A stretch of 64,000 nucleotides of DNA from Amycolatopsis sp. MtRt-6 (lineage in GTDB: Bacteria; Actinomycetota; Actinomycetes; Mycobacteriales; Pseudonocardiaceae), in the NCBI RefSeq assembly GCF_017308975.1, contig NZ_JADWPD010000008.1, forward strand, positions 186,001 through 250,000. Direction: 5' to 3'. Below, in pieces: positions 53,148 to 61,989 of the stretch (positions are counted from its first letter, which is position 1; each line of letters starts with the position of its first letter). The notes under the pieces are model-generated. The model did no database searches. It worked only from the letters and a program-made list of their open reading frames with translations, and was not told the origin of the DNA. A program made the position numbers and the translations under genes.

Positions 53148-53843
53148 ATGAGCCATCCCAACCGCGAACGTGCCGACCGGATCCTGGACGCGGCGGGCGA
53201 GCTGCTGCTGCGCATGGGTTACCGCAAGGTGGCGATCGACGACATCGCGCGCGCGGTCGGCATCGGCAAGGGCACCGTCTACCTGCACTGGCGCAACAAG
53301 GAGCTGCTGTTCCAGGCGTTGATGATGCGGGAGTCGGCCGACCTGACCGACGAGCTGCTGGCCATGATCCAGGCCGACCCGGCGATGATCCTGCCCCACC
53401 GGATGATCCCGGCGTCGTTCCTGATCACCCACCGCCGTCCGCTGGTGATGGCCATGCTGCGCGGCAACGCCGAAATGTTCGGCTCGCTCGGCGACCTCGC
53501 CTTGCGGAAGCAGCAGAGCGAGCTGAGCGTGCACTTCGAGGAAGCGATGCTGCGGCGGGGGCTCATCCGCACGGACGTCCCGCACGTGAGCTACGCGCTG
53601 CAGGCCGCGACCCTCGGCTTCTACGTCGGTGACACGGTTTCGCACGAGTTCGAGGGCATTCCCCTGGAAGAACGGGCGGATGTCCTCGCGCACCTGATCC
53701 GCACCGCGTTCGAGCCGCCCGGGGAGCCCGATCCCGGCGCGGTCGCGGAAGTGGCGGCGGAGCTGAGCTCGACGCTCGAGGAGCTCGTCAAGGGCTTCCG
53801 GAACGGGATCTACGCACACGATCCCACCAAGGCACCCGGCTGA
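53148..53843 (+). CDS. TetR family regulator
   Basis: 231 aa. Helix-turn-helix near residue 30: AVGIGKGTVYLHWRNKELLF. GGTGGAG precedes the ATG by a fitting distance. It lies 30 bp before the P450 gene, so it most likely controls that gene and itself through the inverted operator upstream. The inducer is unknown. Confidence 0.9.
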   Translation: MSHPNRERADRILDAAGELLLRMGYRKVAIDDIARAVGIGKGTVYLHWRNKELLFQALMMRESADLTDELLAMIQADPAMILPHRMIPASFLITHRRPLVMAMLRGNAEMFGSLGDLALRKQQSELSVHFEEAMLRRGLIRTDVPHVSYALQAATLGFYVGDTVSHEFEGIPLEERADVLAHLIRTAFEPPGEPDPGAVAEVAAELSSTLEELVKGFRNGIYAHDPTKAPG

Positions 53844-53873
53844 TCCCGGGGCAACCTAGGAAAAGGGGCGGAA

Positions 53874-55082
53874 ATGACCACCACACTGGCCGACACCTGG
53901 GGACTCCACGAGGCCCAGTTCTGGCTGCGGGGGAAGCAACCGGAAAAACCGATCGAGTTCGCCGCGGAGCTCGGGATGTGGCACGTCTACGGGCATTCGG
54001 AGATCGAGGCGATCCTCCGCGACCCGGGGACGTTCTCGTCCGACACCTCGCGGCTGGTCCCCAAGGACCTGATGCCGGACGGCGAGCAGGACATGGCGAC
54101 GGGCAGCATCCTGCAGCTGGATCCCCCGCTGCACAACAAGATGCGCAAGCTCGTCAGCCGCGCGTTCACGCCGAAGGTCGTGGCGGACCTCGAGCCGCGG
54201 ATCGCCACGATCACCCGCGAGCTGCTGGACGCGATCCCGGCCGGCGACCGGCTGGAGCTGGTCGAGGACCTCGCCTACCCGCTGCCGGTGATCGTCATCG
54301 CCGAGCTGCTGGGCGTCCCGGCGAGCGACCGGAACCTGTTCAAGGGCTGGGTGGACAAGATGTTCGAGTCCACCGACCAGGTTTCGCTGGTGGAGAAGAA
54401 CGAAAAGCAGGACGCGGCGATCAAGGCGTCCCTGGAGGGCCAGAAAGCGCTTGCCGACTACCTCGGCGTGCACGTCGACGAGCGGCGCAAGCAGCCGCGG
54501 GAAGACCTGCTGACGAAGCTGGTCGAGGCCGAGCTGGACGGCGAACGCCTGTCCCGCTCGGAGGTCGTCAACTTCGCGAACATCCTGCTGCTGGCCGGCC
54601 ACATCACCACGACGATGCTGCTCGGCAACGTGGTGCTGTGCCTCGACACGCACCGGGAGTGGGACACGCGGGTGCGCGCCGACCGCTCGCTCGTGCCGGC
54701 GGCGATCGAGGAGTCGCTGCGGTACCTCACGCCGTTCGCGGCGGCGGCCCGCACGACCACGCGCGAAACGGAAGTCGCCGGCGTCACCGTGCCGGCCGAC
54801 CAGATGCTGCTCCTGTGGCTGGCGGCGGCCAACCGCGACGAGCGGGTGTTCCGCGACCCGGACACGTTCGACCCGCTGCGCGCGGAGAACCCGCACCTGG
54901 CGTTCGGCCGCGGGATCCACTTCTGCATCGGCGCGCCGCTCGCCCGGCTGGAGGGCCGGGTGGCGCTGAACATCCTGTTCGACCGCTACCCGGTGCTGCG
55001 CACGATCCCGGGTGAGCCGCCGAAGTTCCAGGTCAACCCCAACATGACGGGGGTGCGCGAGCTGGCGCTCACCACGGTGTAG
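53874..55082 (+). CDS. cytochrome P450
   Basis: 402 aa. The heme-binding loop FGRGIHFCIG has Cys351 as the ligand; the K-helix ExxR is Glu280-Arg283. In the I-helix the usual acid-alcohol pair reads AGHIT (residues 241-245), so Ile replaces the acid. It is soluble and needs an external ferredoxin and reductase, none of which are beside it. AAGGGG lies 5 bp before the ATG. The substrate is unknown. Confidence 0.93.
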   Translation: MTTTLADTWGLHEAQFWLRGKQPEKPIEFAAELGMWHVYGHSEIEAILRDPGTFSSDTSRLVPKDLMPDGEQDMATGSILQLDPPLHNKMRKLVSRAFTPKVVADLEPRIATITRELLDAIPAGDRLELVEDLAYPLPVIVIAELLGVPASDRNLFKGWVDKMFESTDQVSLVEKNEKQDAAIKASLEGQKALADYLGVHVDERRKQPREDLLTKLVEAELDGERLSRSEVVNFANILLLAGHITTTMLLGNVVLCLDTHREWDTRVRADRSLVPAAIEESLRYLTPFAAAARTTTRETEVAGVTVPADQMLLLWLAAANRDERVFRDPDTFDPLRAENPHLAFGRGIHFCIGAPLARLEGRVALNILFDRYPVLRTIPGEPPKFQVNPNMTGVRELALTTV

Positions 55083-55144
55083 CGCGGTTGCGCCCTGGGC
55101 GAAATCCCTCGCCCGGGGCGCTCGCCGTGCCCGATGGTGGACCG

Positions 55145-55879
55145 GTGAACGTGGCGGTGCTGTCGGACATCCACGGGGTCCTCCCCGCGCTGGAGGCGGT
55201 CCTGGCGGAGCCGGACGTCCAGGCGGCGGAGAAGATCGTGCTGCTCGGCGACCTGCTCGCCGGGCCGCTGCCCGTGGAGACGCTGGAGCGGCTCCAGGCC
55301 CTCGGCGAACGCGCGGTGTGGGTGCGCGGCAACGCCGACCGCGAGCTGGCCGAATGGGCGCGCACCGGCGGCTCGGCGGTCCCGGACCCGATCGTCGGGT
55401 GGGCGGCGCGGCAGCTGCGTCCGGCCGACCTCCCGGTGCTCGACGCACTGCCGTTGACGGTGACGCTGGACGGCGTCCTGTTCTGCCACGCGACACCGCG
55501 CAACGACACCGAGATCGTGCTCGTCGACTCCGCGGTGGAGCGCTGGGCGGAGGTCCTGGCCGGCGTGACCGAGCCGACGGTCGTCTGCGGGCACACGCAC
55601 ATGCCGTTCGTGCGGCTCGTCGACCGTCGGCTGGTGGTGAACCCCGGCAGCGTCGGAATGCCGTACGGGGCAAGGGGCGCGCACTGGGCACTGCTCGGCG
55701 ACGGCGGAGACGTCCGGCTGCGGCGCACGGAGTACGACGCCGAGGCGGCGTGCCGGTACCTGGTGTCGCGGTCGGCGTATCCCGGCATCGAGGAGTGGGC
55801 GGACTTCTTCGTCCGCAACCCGGCTTCGGACGTGGAAGCGCTGCGGGTGTTCAGCGGGCGCGGAACGAGTTCCACATGA
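55145..55879 (+). CDS. metallophosphoesterase
   Basis: 244 aa. The motifs SDIHG, LLGDLLAGP, RGNAD and GHTHMPF match the calcineurin-like (YfcE/serine-threonine phosphatase) fold. The GTG at 55145 has an upstream GGTGG. Its last 29 bases overlap the convergent SGNH hydrolase gene. Confidence 0.87.
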   Translation: MNVAVLSDIHGVLPALEAVLAEPDVQAAEKIVLLGDLLAGPLPVETLERLQALGERAVWVRGNADRELAEWARTGGSAVPDPIVGWAARQLRPADLPVLDALPLTVTLDGVLFCHATPRNDTEIVLVDSAVERWAEVLAGVTEPTVVCGHTHMPFVRLVDRRLVVNPGSVGMPYGARGAHWALLGDGGDVRLRRTEYDAEAACRYLVSRSAYPGIEEWADFFVRNPASDVEALRVFSGRGTSST

Positions 55880-56660
55880 TGACGGCGGCGTAGGGCAGGA
55901 ATTCGCGGCCACGGCGCCAGAGCCACGGAATTCCCTTGAGCACCAGCCACCCCAGGTGTCCCGTGGTGCTCGGCTGGACACCGCCACTGCAGGTGAGGCT
56001 CACCGGTTCGGGCACGGCGAACCCGGCTTCGGCGAGCAGCTCGGTGAAGCCGTTCGCGAGCAAGCGGTGCCCCAGTTCGGAGGGGTGCAGCCGATCGACG
56101 CTCCAGGAGGCGAGGTCGTAAGCGCCGGGCAGCCCCGCGAGATCGAGACAGGGCACGCGTTCACGGGCGACGACGTCATCGATGGCGGCGTTGAGCTCGG
56201 CAACGCGGGCACTGAGGGCCCGCTTGAGTGAAGCGGGCAGCCGGAAGACCTTGCTGTGGTCGTGGAAGCGGACGGCCAGCACGGTGGTCCCGGTTTCCCG
56301 CAGGCGCCGGACGACATCGGCGAGATCGGCCGCAACGCGCGAGGCGTCGAAGTCCGGCCGAAGGGTGTCGTTCATCCCGGCGACGAGAAGGGCAACGTCA
56401 GGCCGGTGGGCAACGGCGGCGGGCACCTGTTCGGTGAGCACACAGCGCATCCGAGCCCCGGCAAAGGAGGGGTTGAGGTAGCCACTCCCCGGAACCCCGA
56501 GCGCGGCCGCAACCAGCGGACCAACACCACGCCAGCCGGCGCGCCGCGGCAGGGGATCACCGAGCCCAACGGCGGTGGAGTCACCAAGGACGGCAAGGCG
56601 CCGGACTCGCCTGCGAGGGGCTTCGGGAGGCTCGGGCCGGGGAGTGACATCGACGCTCAT
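55851..56660 (-). CDS. SGNH/GDSL hydrolase
   Basis: 269 aa. GDSTAVGLGDP carries the nucleophile Ser (block I), AGMNDTLRP the Asn block, and DRLHPSELGH the Asp-His pair. It probably works on esters or acyl groups; no signal peptide is visible. ATG 56660 is preferred to a longer frame. The 3' ends of this and the metallophosphoesterase gene overlap by 29 bp. Confidence 0.87.
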   Translation of the reverse strand: MSVDVTPRPEPPEAPRRRVRRLAVLGDSTAVGLGDPLPRRAGWRGVGPLVAAALGVPGSGYLNPSFAGARMRCVLTEQVPAAVAHRPDVALLVAGMNDTLRPDFDASRVAADLADVVRRLRETGTTVLAVRFHDHSKVFRLPASLKRALSARVAELNAAIDDVVARERVPCLDLAGLPGAYDLASWSVDRLHPSELGHRLLANGFTELLAEAGFAVPEPVSLTCSGGVQPSTTGHLGWLVLKGIPWLWRRGREFLPYAAVIMWNSFRAR

Positions 56661-57101
56661 CACGGTCACGCCCAAGACGATCGGCCACCCAGGCTCACAC
56701 CCGGTGAGAGAGAGGTAACGCGCCCGCGACACGAGGCCTAATTCTTGACACCCACCTCACAGCCCATCCAACGCACCGAAGGCCACATTCGGTGCGTCCA
56801 ACGCACCGAAGGCCACATTCGGTGCGTCCAACGCACCGAAGGCCACATTGGGTGCGTTGAGCGCACCGAAGGCCACATTGGGGCGCTCGGGCTCGAACCC
56901 TCCGGCCACCCCACGCCCGCCCGGCCACACCAGGCCCTCCCGGCCACACCCCCCTGCCGACCCGATACGCAGCCGCATCAGCGGCCGGCAGGCCGGGTCA
57001 AGGCACGCTTTCCCGCCTTGACGCGGTCTGACGGCCGTTGAACAATCAGGCGTTCGGGCCGGCGGGAGAACCCGGCAGAAGCAACACCGAGCCGCAACAC
57101 C
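56661..57101. other. intergenic region with repeat copy 4
   Basis: 441 bp between the SGNH start and the APH-like stop. It holds the repeat copy at 56767-56887 and a GTCAAGGC/GCCTTGAC inverted repeat near 56998-57022. No convincing gene is seen. Confidence 0.5.
56767..56887. repeat. tandem 30-bp repeat (copy 4)
   Basis: TCCAACGCACCGAAGGCCAC-type units start at 56767, 56797 and 56827, then a diverged unit follows and ends GGGGCGCT. The period is exactly 30 bp. It is the only copy with this many near-identical units. Confidence 0.85.
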
Positions 57102-58283
57102 TCACCGAAAAGCGGGATAAAAAGCGAGATCGGCATGCGGCCCCAACCGAGCCGCCAAACCGGCAGCAACCCGCGCCGCAAACTCCGAAACCGCCATCAT
57201 CCGGACATATCCGGCATGCTTGGCCAAATCCCGCCACCAGGTCACAAAAGCCGCCTCCCGGCTGACCGGAGCAGCATGCCGCGACAGGTTCAGCGACTCC
57301 AGCTCCTCCCCCGTGATCAGCCAGACCCGCAGCAGCTCACTGGCCGTCAGATGCCCGGCAAGAACCTCATCGTCGGCAAAGGCAGGCCAAACCCCGACCA
57401 CCTCGGCCCGCCAAGCCGCGATCATCGCCTCACTCATCCCCGCCGGCAGCGCGAGCGCATCAGGCCAGCTCGCGAACGGCAACCGCAGGTGAGCGGCGTC
57501 GACCAGAGCCGACCGGACCCGGCCGTGCTCGAAGTCCAGGAACCGGACCCCCTGCCCCGTCACCAGGTTGTTGTCCGGGCTCAGCTCCACCGGGCTGAAC
57601 GCCCGGAACCCCGCCGCCCGTGACTGCTCGACCGCCGCCGTCACCTGTGCGAGCACCTCGTCCGGCACCGGGATGCCCAGCCGCTTCTGGATCAGCGACG
57701 GCACCCGCGCGCACAACGCGTCGACGCCGTCCGAGTCGCTCTTCGCGGGGCCGCCCAGGCGCCGCAGCAGCGCGTTGAAGTCCGCCTCGCGGCCCGCGGT
57801 GCTCGCGTGCAGCCGGCCCAGCGACCGGGCCCAGGACAGCAAGGCCCGCTCGGCCGCGCAGGAGTCGCGCGCGTAGAGCTTGTCCTCCAGCGTCGGCGTG
57901 CGGCCGAGGTCCTCCAGCACGAGCACGCGGTCGCGGCCGTCGTGGGCCACCAGCTCCGGGCACATCCGCTCGTCCGGGGCCAGCGCGGTGAACAGCTGGT
58001 AGCTGACCGCCTCCTGGGCGAACGGGTCGGCGCCGGACTCCGGCCGCTCCGGGTAGTGCTTGATGACGAGCGTGCGCGGCAGCGCGAACGACGACACCAC
58101 CCGCGCGCGGACCACCGTGGCCGGCCCGCTCCCCGCCAGGTCCTCGGGCCCGACCAGGGTGATCGCGCTGCCGAACCGGCGTGAAAGAACGGACTCGCCC
58201 GCCGTGACCGCCGCGGCGAGGGCAAGCTGCTCGGCTCCTGCCCCGACTCCAGCGTCGCCGGCGGAGGAGGTGTCGACTGTCAT
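57102..58283 (-). CDS. phosphotransferase (aminoglycoside phosphotransferase-like)
   Basis: 393 aa from ATG 58283. The kinase-like fold is visible: VIKHYPE (Lys in beta-strand 3), VLVLEDLG (hinge), and VRFLDFEHGR (metal Asp). The Brenner box, normally HxDxxxxN, reads VELSPDNN, with Glu233 in place of the catalytic Asp. TAGGGT (58292-58297) lies 8 bp before the start. Its substrate, and activity, are open. Confidence 0.8.
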   Translation of the reverse strand: MTVDTSSAGDAGVGAGAEQLALAAAVTAGESVLSRRFGSAITLVGPEDLAGSGPATVVRARVVSSFALPRTLVIKHYPERPESGADPFAQEAVSYQLFTALAPDERMCPELVAHDGRDRVLVLEDLGRTPTLEDKLYARDSCAAERALLSWARSLGRLHASTAGREADFNALLRRLGGPAKSDSDGVDALCARVPSLIQKRLGIPVPDEVLAQVTAAVEQSRAAGFRAFSPVELSPDNNLVTGQGVRFLDFEHGRVRSALVDAAHLRLPFASWPDALALPAGMSEAMIAAWRAEVVGVWPAFADDEVLAGHLTASELLRVWLITGEELESLNLSRHAAPVSREAAFVTWWRDLAKHAGYVRMMAVSEFAARVAAGLAARLGPHADLAFYPAFR

Positions 58284-58362
58284 TGTCACCGACCCTACTC
58301 GTGACTGAGCAACCATGACTACTGACATCCGGACAAGAAAGGGCATCTCACCCGTAGACGAG

Positions 58363-59310
58363 TTACCCGCGTGAAAGCGGACGCATTCCCACGGGTGAAC
58401 GTTGCCCATTTCGGCGCACGATCAACACAATGGCGGCTGCTGCAACGATTCCGAGAAGGTTGACCAGCAGCTGACCGACGGACTGGAGACACCGGCTCCA
58501 CTCCCCCGCCACGGCCGCGACGACCGCGTAGCCCGCTGCCGGCACCGTGGTCACGGAGATGAAGACACCCACCAGCGCGGCGGACTTCGCCGAGGTCATG
58601 GCGAGCATCCCGGCGGCGCCGGCGAGCATCGCGACGACCAGGGACGGCACGCCGACGGAGAAGACGAAGTCGACCTCGTTGTGCTGCTTCAGCTCGAACG
58701 CCTTCTCCCCGAAGACGTCGGTGACGCGGACGAGCAGCGCGCCACCCAGGGTGACCGTCATCGCCACCGGGAAGCCGGCGCACAGCGCGACCGCCGCCTG
58801 CCGGACCAGCTGCCAGTGCCGCAGCACCAGGCCGACGGCGAGCGCGGCCAGCGGCCCGAACTCCGGCCCGACGACCATCGCGCCGACGATCGTCACCGCG
58901 GAGTCGGTGAGCACGCCGACGGCCGCGAGCAGGCAGGCGATGGTGAGGAACGCCAGGAACGTCACGTTCAGCCGCGACTCCTCACCCGTGCGGCCGAGCA
59001 GTTCCTGCCACACGACAGCGTCCGCCGCTTCGCCCGGCGCCGCCTCTTCCGCCTTGTCGGCGGCGTCGGACAGCGCGGTGTCGAGTGCTTCGAGCGTGAT
59101 CCCGCCGGTGTGGTCGAGGTCGAGCACGCACAGCGCGTCGACGATCTCGTCCGCCGCCTCGCGGGCGATGTCGGCCTCGACCAGGTCTCCCGCGGGGTCC
59201 ACGGCGGCACCGCGGTGCACGATGAGGTGCGCGGTGCCGGCGTGGGCCCGCAGGATGTCGAGCGCTTCGGCGGTCTTGTCCGGCGGGCACACGGCCCTCA
59301 GGTGCAGCAC
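58363..59310 (-). CDS. DUF389 membrane protein
   Basis: 315 aa. The soluble N-terminal domain (about 115 residues) is followed by several membrane segments, including TIACLLAAVGVLTDSAVTIV and a later pair. GAMVVGPEFGPLAAL is characteristic of DUF389. The role is unknown. It follows aspS sharing one base (TAGTG). Confidence 0.85.
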   Translation of the reverse strand: MLHLRAVCPPDKTAEALDILRAHAGTAHLIVHRGAAVDPAGDLVEADIAREAADEIVDALCVLDLDHTGGITLEALDTALSDAADKAEEAAPGEAADAVVWQELLGRTGEESRLNVTFLAFLTIACLLAAVGVLTDSAVTIVGAMVVGPEFGPLAALAVGLVLRHWQLVRQAAVALCAGFPVAMTVTLGGALLVRVTDVFGEKAFELKQHNEVDFVFSVGVPSLVVAMLAGAAGMLAMTSAKSAALVGVFISVTTVPAAGYAVVAAVAGEWSRCLQSVGQLLVNLLGIVAAAAIVLIVRRNGQRSPVGMRPLSRG

Positions 59311-61085
59311 TAGTTCTGCGGGGCGGCGGCCGGTTTCGCGTCGATCCCGGCCTCCTTGCGCTGCTGCGCGGTGATCGGCGCCGGCGCCGCGGTCAGCGGG
59401 TCGTAGCCGCCGCCGGTCTTCGGGAACGCGATCACGTCACGCAGCGAGTCGGCCTTGGCCAGCAGCATGACGATGCGGTCCCAGCCGAACGCGATGCCGC
59501 CGTGCGGCGGGGGGCCGAACTGGAAGGCGTCGAGCAGGAAGCCGAACTTCTCCTGCGCCTCCTCCTCGCCGAGGCCCATCAGGTTGAAGACGCGCTTCTG
59601 GACGTCGCCGCGGTGGATACGGATCGAGCCGCCGCCGATCTCGTTGCCGTTGCAGACGATGTCGTAGGCGTAGGCCAGGGCGTTGCCCGGGTCCTGCTCG
59701 AACTTGTCGATCCACTCCGGGGTCGGCGAGGTGAACGCGTGGTGCACCGCGGTCCACTTGCCGGAGCCGACCGCGACGTCGTCGCCGATGTCCTCGACCG
59801 GCGCGAACAGCGGCGCGTCGACGACCCACACGAACGACCAGGCGTTCTCGTCGATGAGGCCGAGGCGCTTGCCGATCTCGTCGCGCGCGGCGCCGAGCAG
59901 CGGCTGCGTCGACGCGGCCTTGCCCGCGGAGAAGAAGATGCAGTCGCCCGGCTTGGCGCCCGCCGCGGCGGCGACGTTCTCGCGCTCGGTCTCGGACAGG
60001 TTCTTGGCGACCGGGCCGCCGAGCGTGCCGTCTTCGTTGACCAGGATGTACGCGAGGCCGCGGGCGCCGCGCTGCTTCGCCCACTCCTGCCACGCGTCGA
60101 GCTGACGCCGCGGCTGGTCGGCGCCGCCCGCCATGACGACCGCGCCGACGTACGGGGCCTGGAACACGCGGAACGGCGTGTCGGCGAAGAACTCCGTCAT
60201 GTCGGTGATCTCGAGGTCGAAGCGCAGGTCCGGCTTGTCCGAGCCGTACTTGGCCATCGCCTCGTGGTAGGTGATGCGCGGGATGGGCCGCGGGATCTCG
60301 TGGCCGATCAGCTTCCACAGCGCGGAGACGATGTCCTCGCCGAGCGCGATGACGTCGTCCTGCTCGACGAAGCTCATCTCGATGTCGAGCTGGGTGAACT
60401 CGGGCTGCCGGTCGGCGCGGAAGTCTTCGTCGCGGTAGCAGCGGGCGATCTGGTAGTAGCGCTCCATGCCGCCGACCATGAGCAGCTGCTTGAACAGCTG
60501 CGGCGACTGCGGCAGCGCGTACCAGGAGCCGGGCTTGAGCCGGGCCGGAACCAGGAAGTCGCGCGCGCCCTCGGGCGTCGAGCGGGTCATCGTCGGGGTC
60601 TCGATCTCGACGAAGTCCTGGGCGTGCAGCACCTCGCGCGCGGCGCGGCTGACCTCGCTGCGCAGCCGCATGGCCGCGGCCGGGCCGCTGCGGCGCAGGT
60701 CGAGGTAGCGGTGCTTGAGCCGGACCTCTTCGCCGACGTCGACGCGGTCGTCGATCGGGAACGGCAGCGGCGCGGACTCGGAGAGCACGTCGAGCTCGGT
60801 CGCGAGGACCTCGATCTCGCCGGTGGGGATCTCGGCGTTGGCGTTGCCCTCGGGGCGCTGCGCGACCTCGCCGACGATCTTCACGCAGAACTCGGAGCGC
60901 AGCGCGTGGGCGCGCTCGGCCATCTCGCCTTCGCGGAAGACGACCTGGGCGACGCCGCTGGCGTCGCGGAGGTCGATGAAGATGACGCCGCCGTGATCGC
61001 GCCGCCGGGCCACCCATCCGGTGAGGGTGACGGTCTGTCCGGCCTGCCCGGCACGCAGGGTGCCGGCGTTGTGAGTGCGGAGCAC
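59310..61085 (-). CDS. aspS: aspartyl-tRNA synthetase
   Basis: 591 aa. Class IIb enzyme: OB-fold anticodon domain first, then motif 2 [19 protein letters not shown] and motif 3 [12 protein letters not shown]. The bacterial insertion domain is present. The family in actinobacteria lacking asparaginyl-tRNA synthetase charges tRNA-Asn too; that is known of the family, not seen here. No ribosome site is strong. Confidence 0.97.
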   Translation of the reverse strand: MLRTHNAGTLRAGQAGQTVTLTGWVARRRDHGGVIFIDLRDASGVAQVVFREGEMAERAHALRSEFCVKIVGEVAQRPEGNANAEIPTGEIEVLATELDVLSESAPLPFPIDDRVDVGEEVRLKHRYLDLRRSGPAAAMRLRSEVSRAAREVLHAQDFVEIETPTMTRSTPEGARDFLVPARLKPGSWYALPQSPQLFKQLLMVGGMERYYQIARCYRDEDFRADRQPEFTQLDIEMSFVEQDDVIALGEDIVSALWKLIGHEIPRPIPRITYHEAMAKYGSDKPDLRFDLEITDMTEFFADTPFRVFQAPYVGAVVMAGGADQPRRQLDAWQEWAKQRGARGLAYILVNEDGTLGGPVAKNLSETERENVAAAAGAKPGDCIFFSAGKAASTQPLLGAARDEIGKRLGLIDENAWSFVWVVDAPLFAPVEDIGDDVAVGSGKWTAVHHAFTSPTPEWIDKFEQDPGNALAYAYDIVCNGNEIGGGSIRIHRGDVQKRVFNLMGLGEEEAQEKFGFLLDAFQFGPPPHGGIAFGWDRIVMLLAKADSLRDVIAFPKTGGGYDPLTAAPAPITAQQRKEAGIDAKPAAAPQN

Positions 61086-61181
61086 TGCGACTGCTCTCCT
61101 TCGACATGGGTGGTTCTCGCCGTTGAGAAGGCTAACGAACAGCCCAGCGTACGACGTCGGCAGGCTTGGCTTGCGCAGTGG

Positions 61182-61784
61182 TCAGAGGACGTACTTGGGC
61201 CGGGTCTCCAGCGCCGCGACCAGGCGGTGGGCCTGGGCCAGGTAGGCCGCCACCTGGTAGATGCGCCCGCCCGGGTGCGCCACCAGCCAGCTCGCCGCCG
61301 CGGACGCGGAGGCGAAGAACGGCTGGCCCGCGCAGGCCATCGCGTCGACGCCGTCCAGCCCGAACCCGAGGTCGACCGCCGCGACCACCGCCGTCGGCGG
61401 GTCGACCAGCAGGATCGCCTGCGACACCAGTTCGACGCGGATGCGTGTCCCGGTGACCGGGCAGACGGACGCGGCGTGGACGCGCTCGCCGGTCGCGATG
61501 GCGAGCAGGAACATGTCGACGGTGCCGTCCGGGCCCGCGCCGAGGGTGCCCTCGGCCGGCTCGAGGCGGTGGTGGGCGCCGCGGGGCGCCGGGCCGGTCG
61601 AGACGAGGTCGCGGTGCAGGGTGAACCCGATCAGCTCGACGAGCCGCCGGGCTTCCGCGGGGGCGACGCCGACGGTCGCGGCGAGCCGGTCGACGCCCAC
61701 CGGGTGCCGGCCGGCCCGGGTCAGCTTCAGCGCGGCCCAGGCGAGCCGGGCAGCCGCGACACGGTCGGTCTGCGGGGTCGTCAA
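61182..61784 (-). CDS. MerB-like protein (alkylmercury lyase fold, catalytic Cys missing)
   Basis: 200 aa from a TTG at 61784 with AAGGAG 7 bp before it. The 19-residue run from Asp of VDMFLLA to Cys of SVC aligns without gaps to MerB Asp99-Cys117, and CAGQPFFAS carries the Cys159 equivalent. The Cys96 position, three before that Asp, is Gly (GTVD). So two of three active residues remain, and it is unlikely to cleave carbon-mercury bonds. A promoter (TTGTCG, 18 bp, TAACGT) lies at 61816-61845. Confidence 0.75.
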   Translation of the reverse strand: MTTPQTDRVAAARLAWAALKLTRAGRHPVGVDRLAATVGVAPAEARRLVELIGFTLHRDLVSTGPAPRGAHHRLEPAEGTLGAGPDGTVDMFLLAIATGERVHAASVCPVTGTRIRVELVSQAILLVDPPTAVVAAVDLGFGLDGVDAMACAGQPFFASASAAASWLVAHPGGRIYQVAAYLAQAHRLVAALETRPKYVL

Positions 61785-61815
61785 CGTCCGGCTCCTTCCG
61801 GGATCGATCCCTTCG

Positions 61816-61845
61816 ACGTTAGGCGCCGGTGACGTGCGACGACAA
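61816..61845 (-). promoter_or_regulatory. promoter of the MerB-like gene
   Basis: TTGTCG (61840-61845), an 18-bp spacer and TAACGT (61816-61821) precede the TTG start by about 30 bp, leaving room for the AAGGAG ribosome site. Confidence 0.45.
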
Positions 61846-61989
61846 CGACACGATCGGACATTTTGCCGCAAACCGAAGACACAGGGCCGGGAACGCCCCG
61901 AACGGCCCAGTACGTCACCCGGTGGGTCCACAGAGGACCGGCACCCGCAGCAGCTCCGCCGGTCACTCCACACGCAACTCCCCCAGGCG

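Noticed and set aside
56888..57101. Small genes in the region behind the APH-like gene
   Set aside because: Frames of 60-98 residues lack start signals and are mostly repeat or GC-rich sequence.
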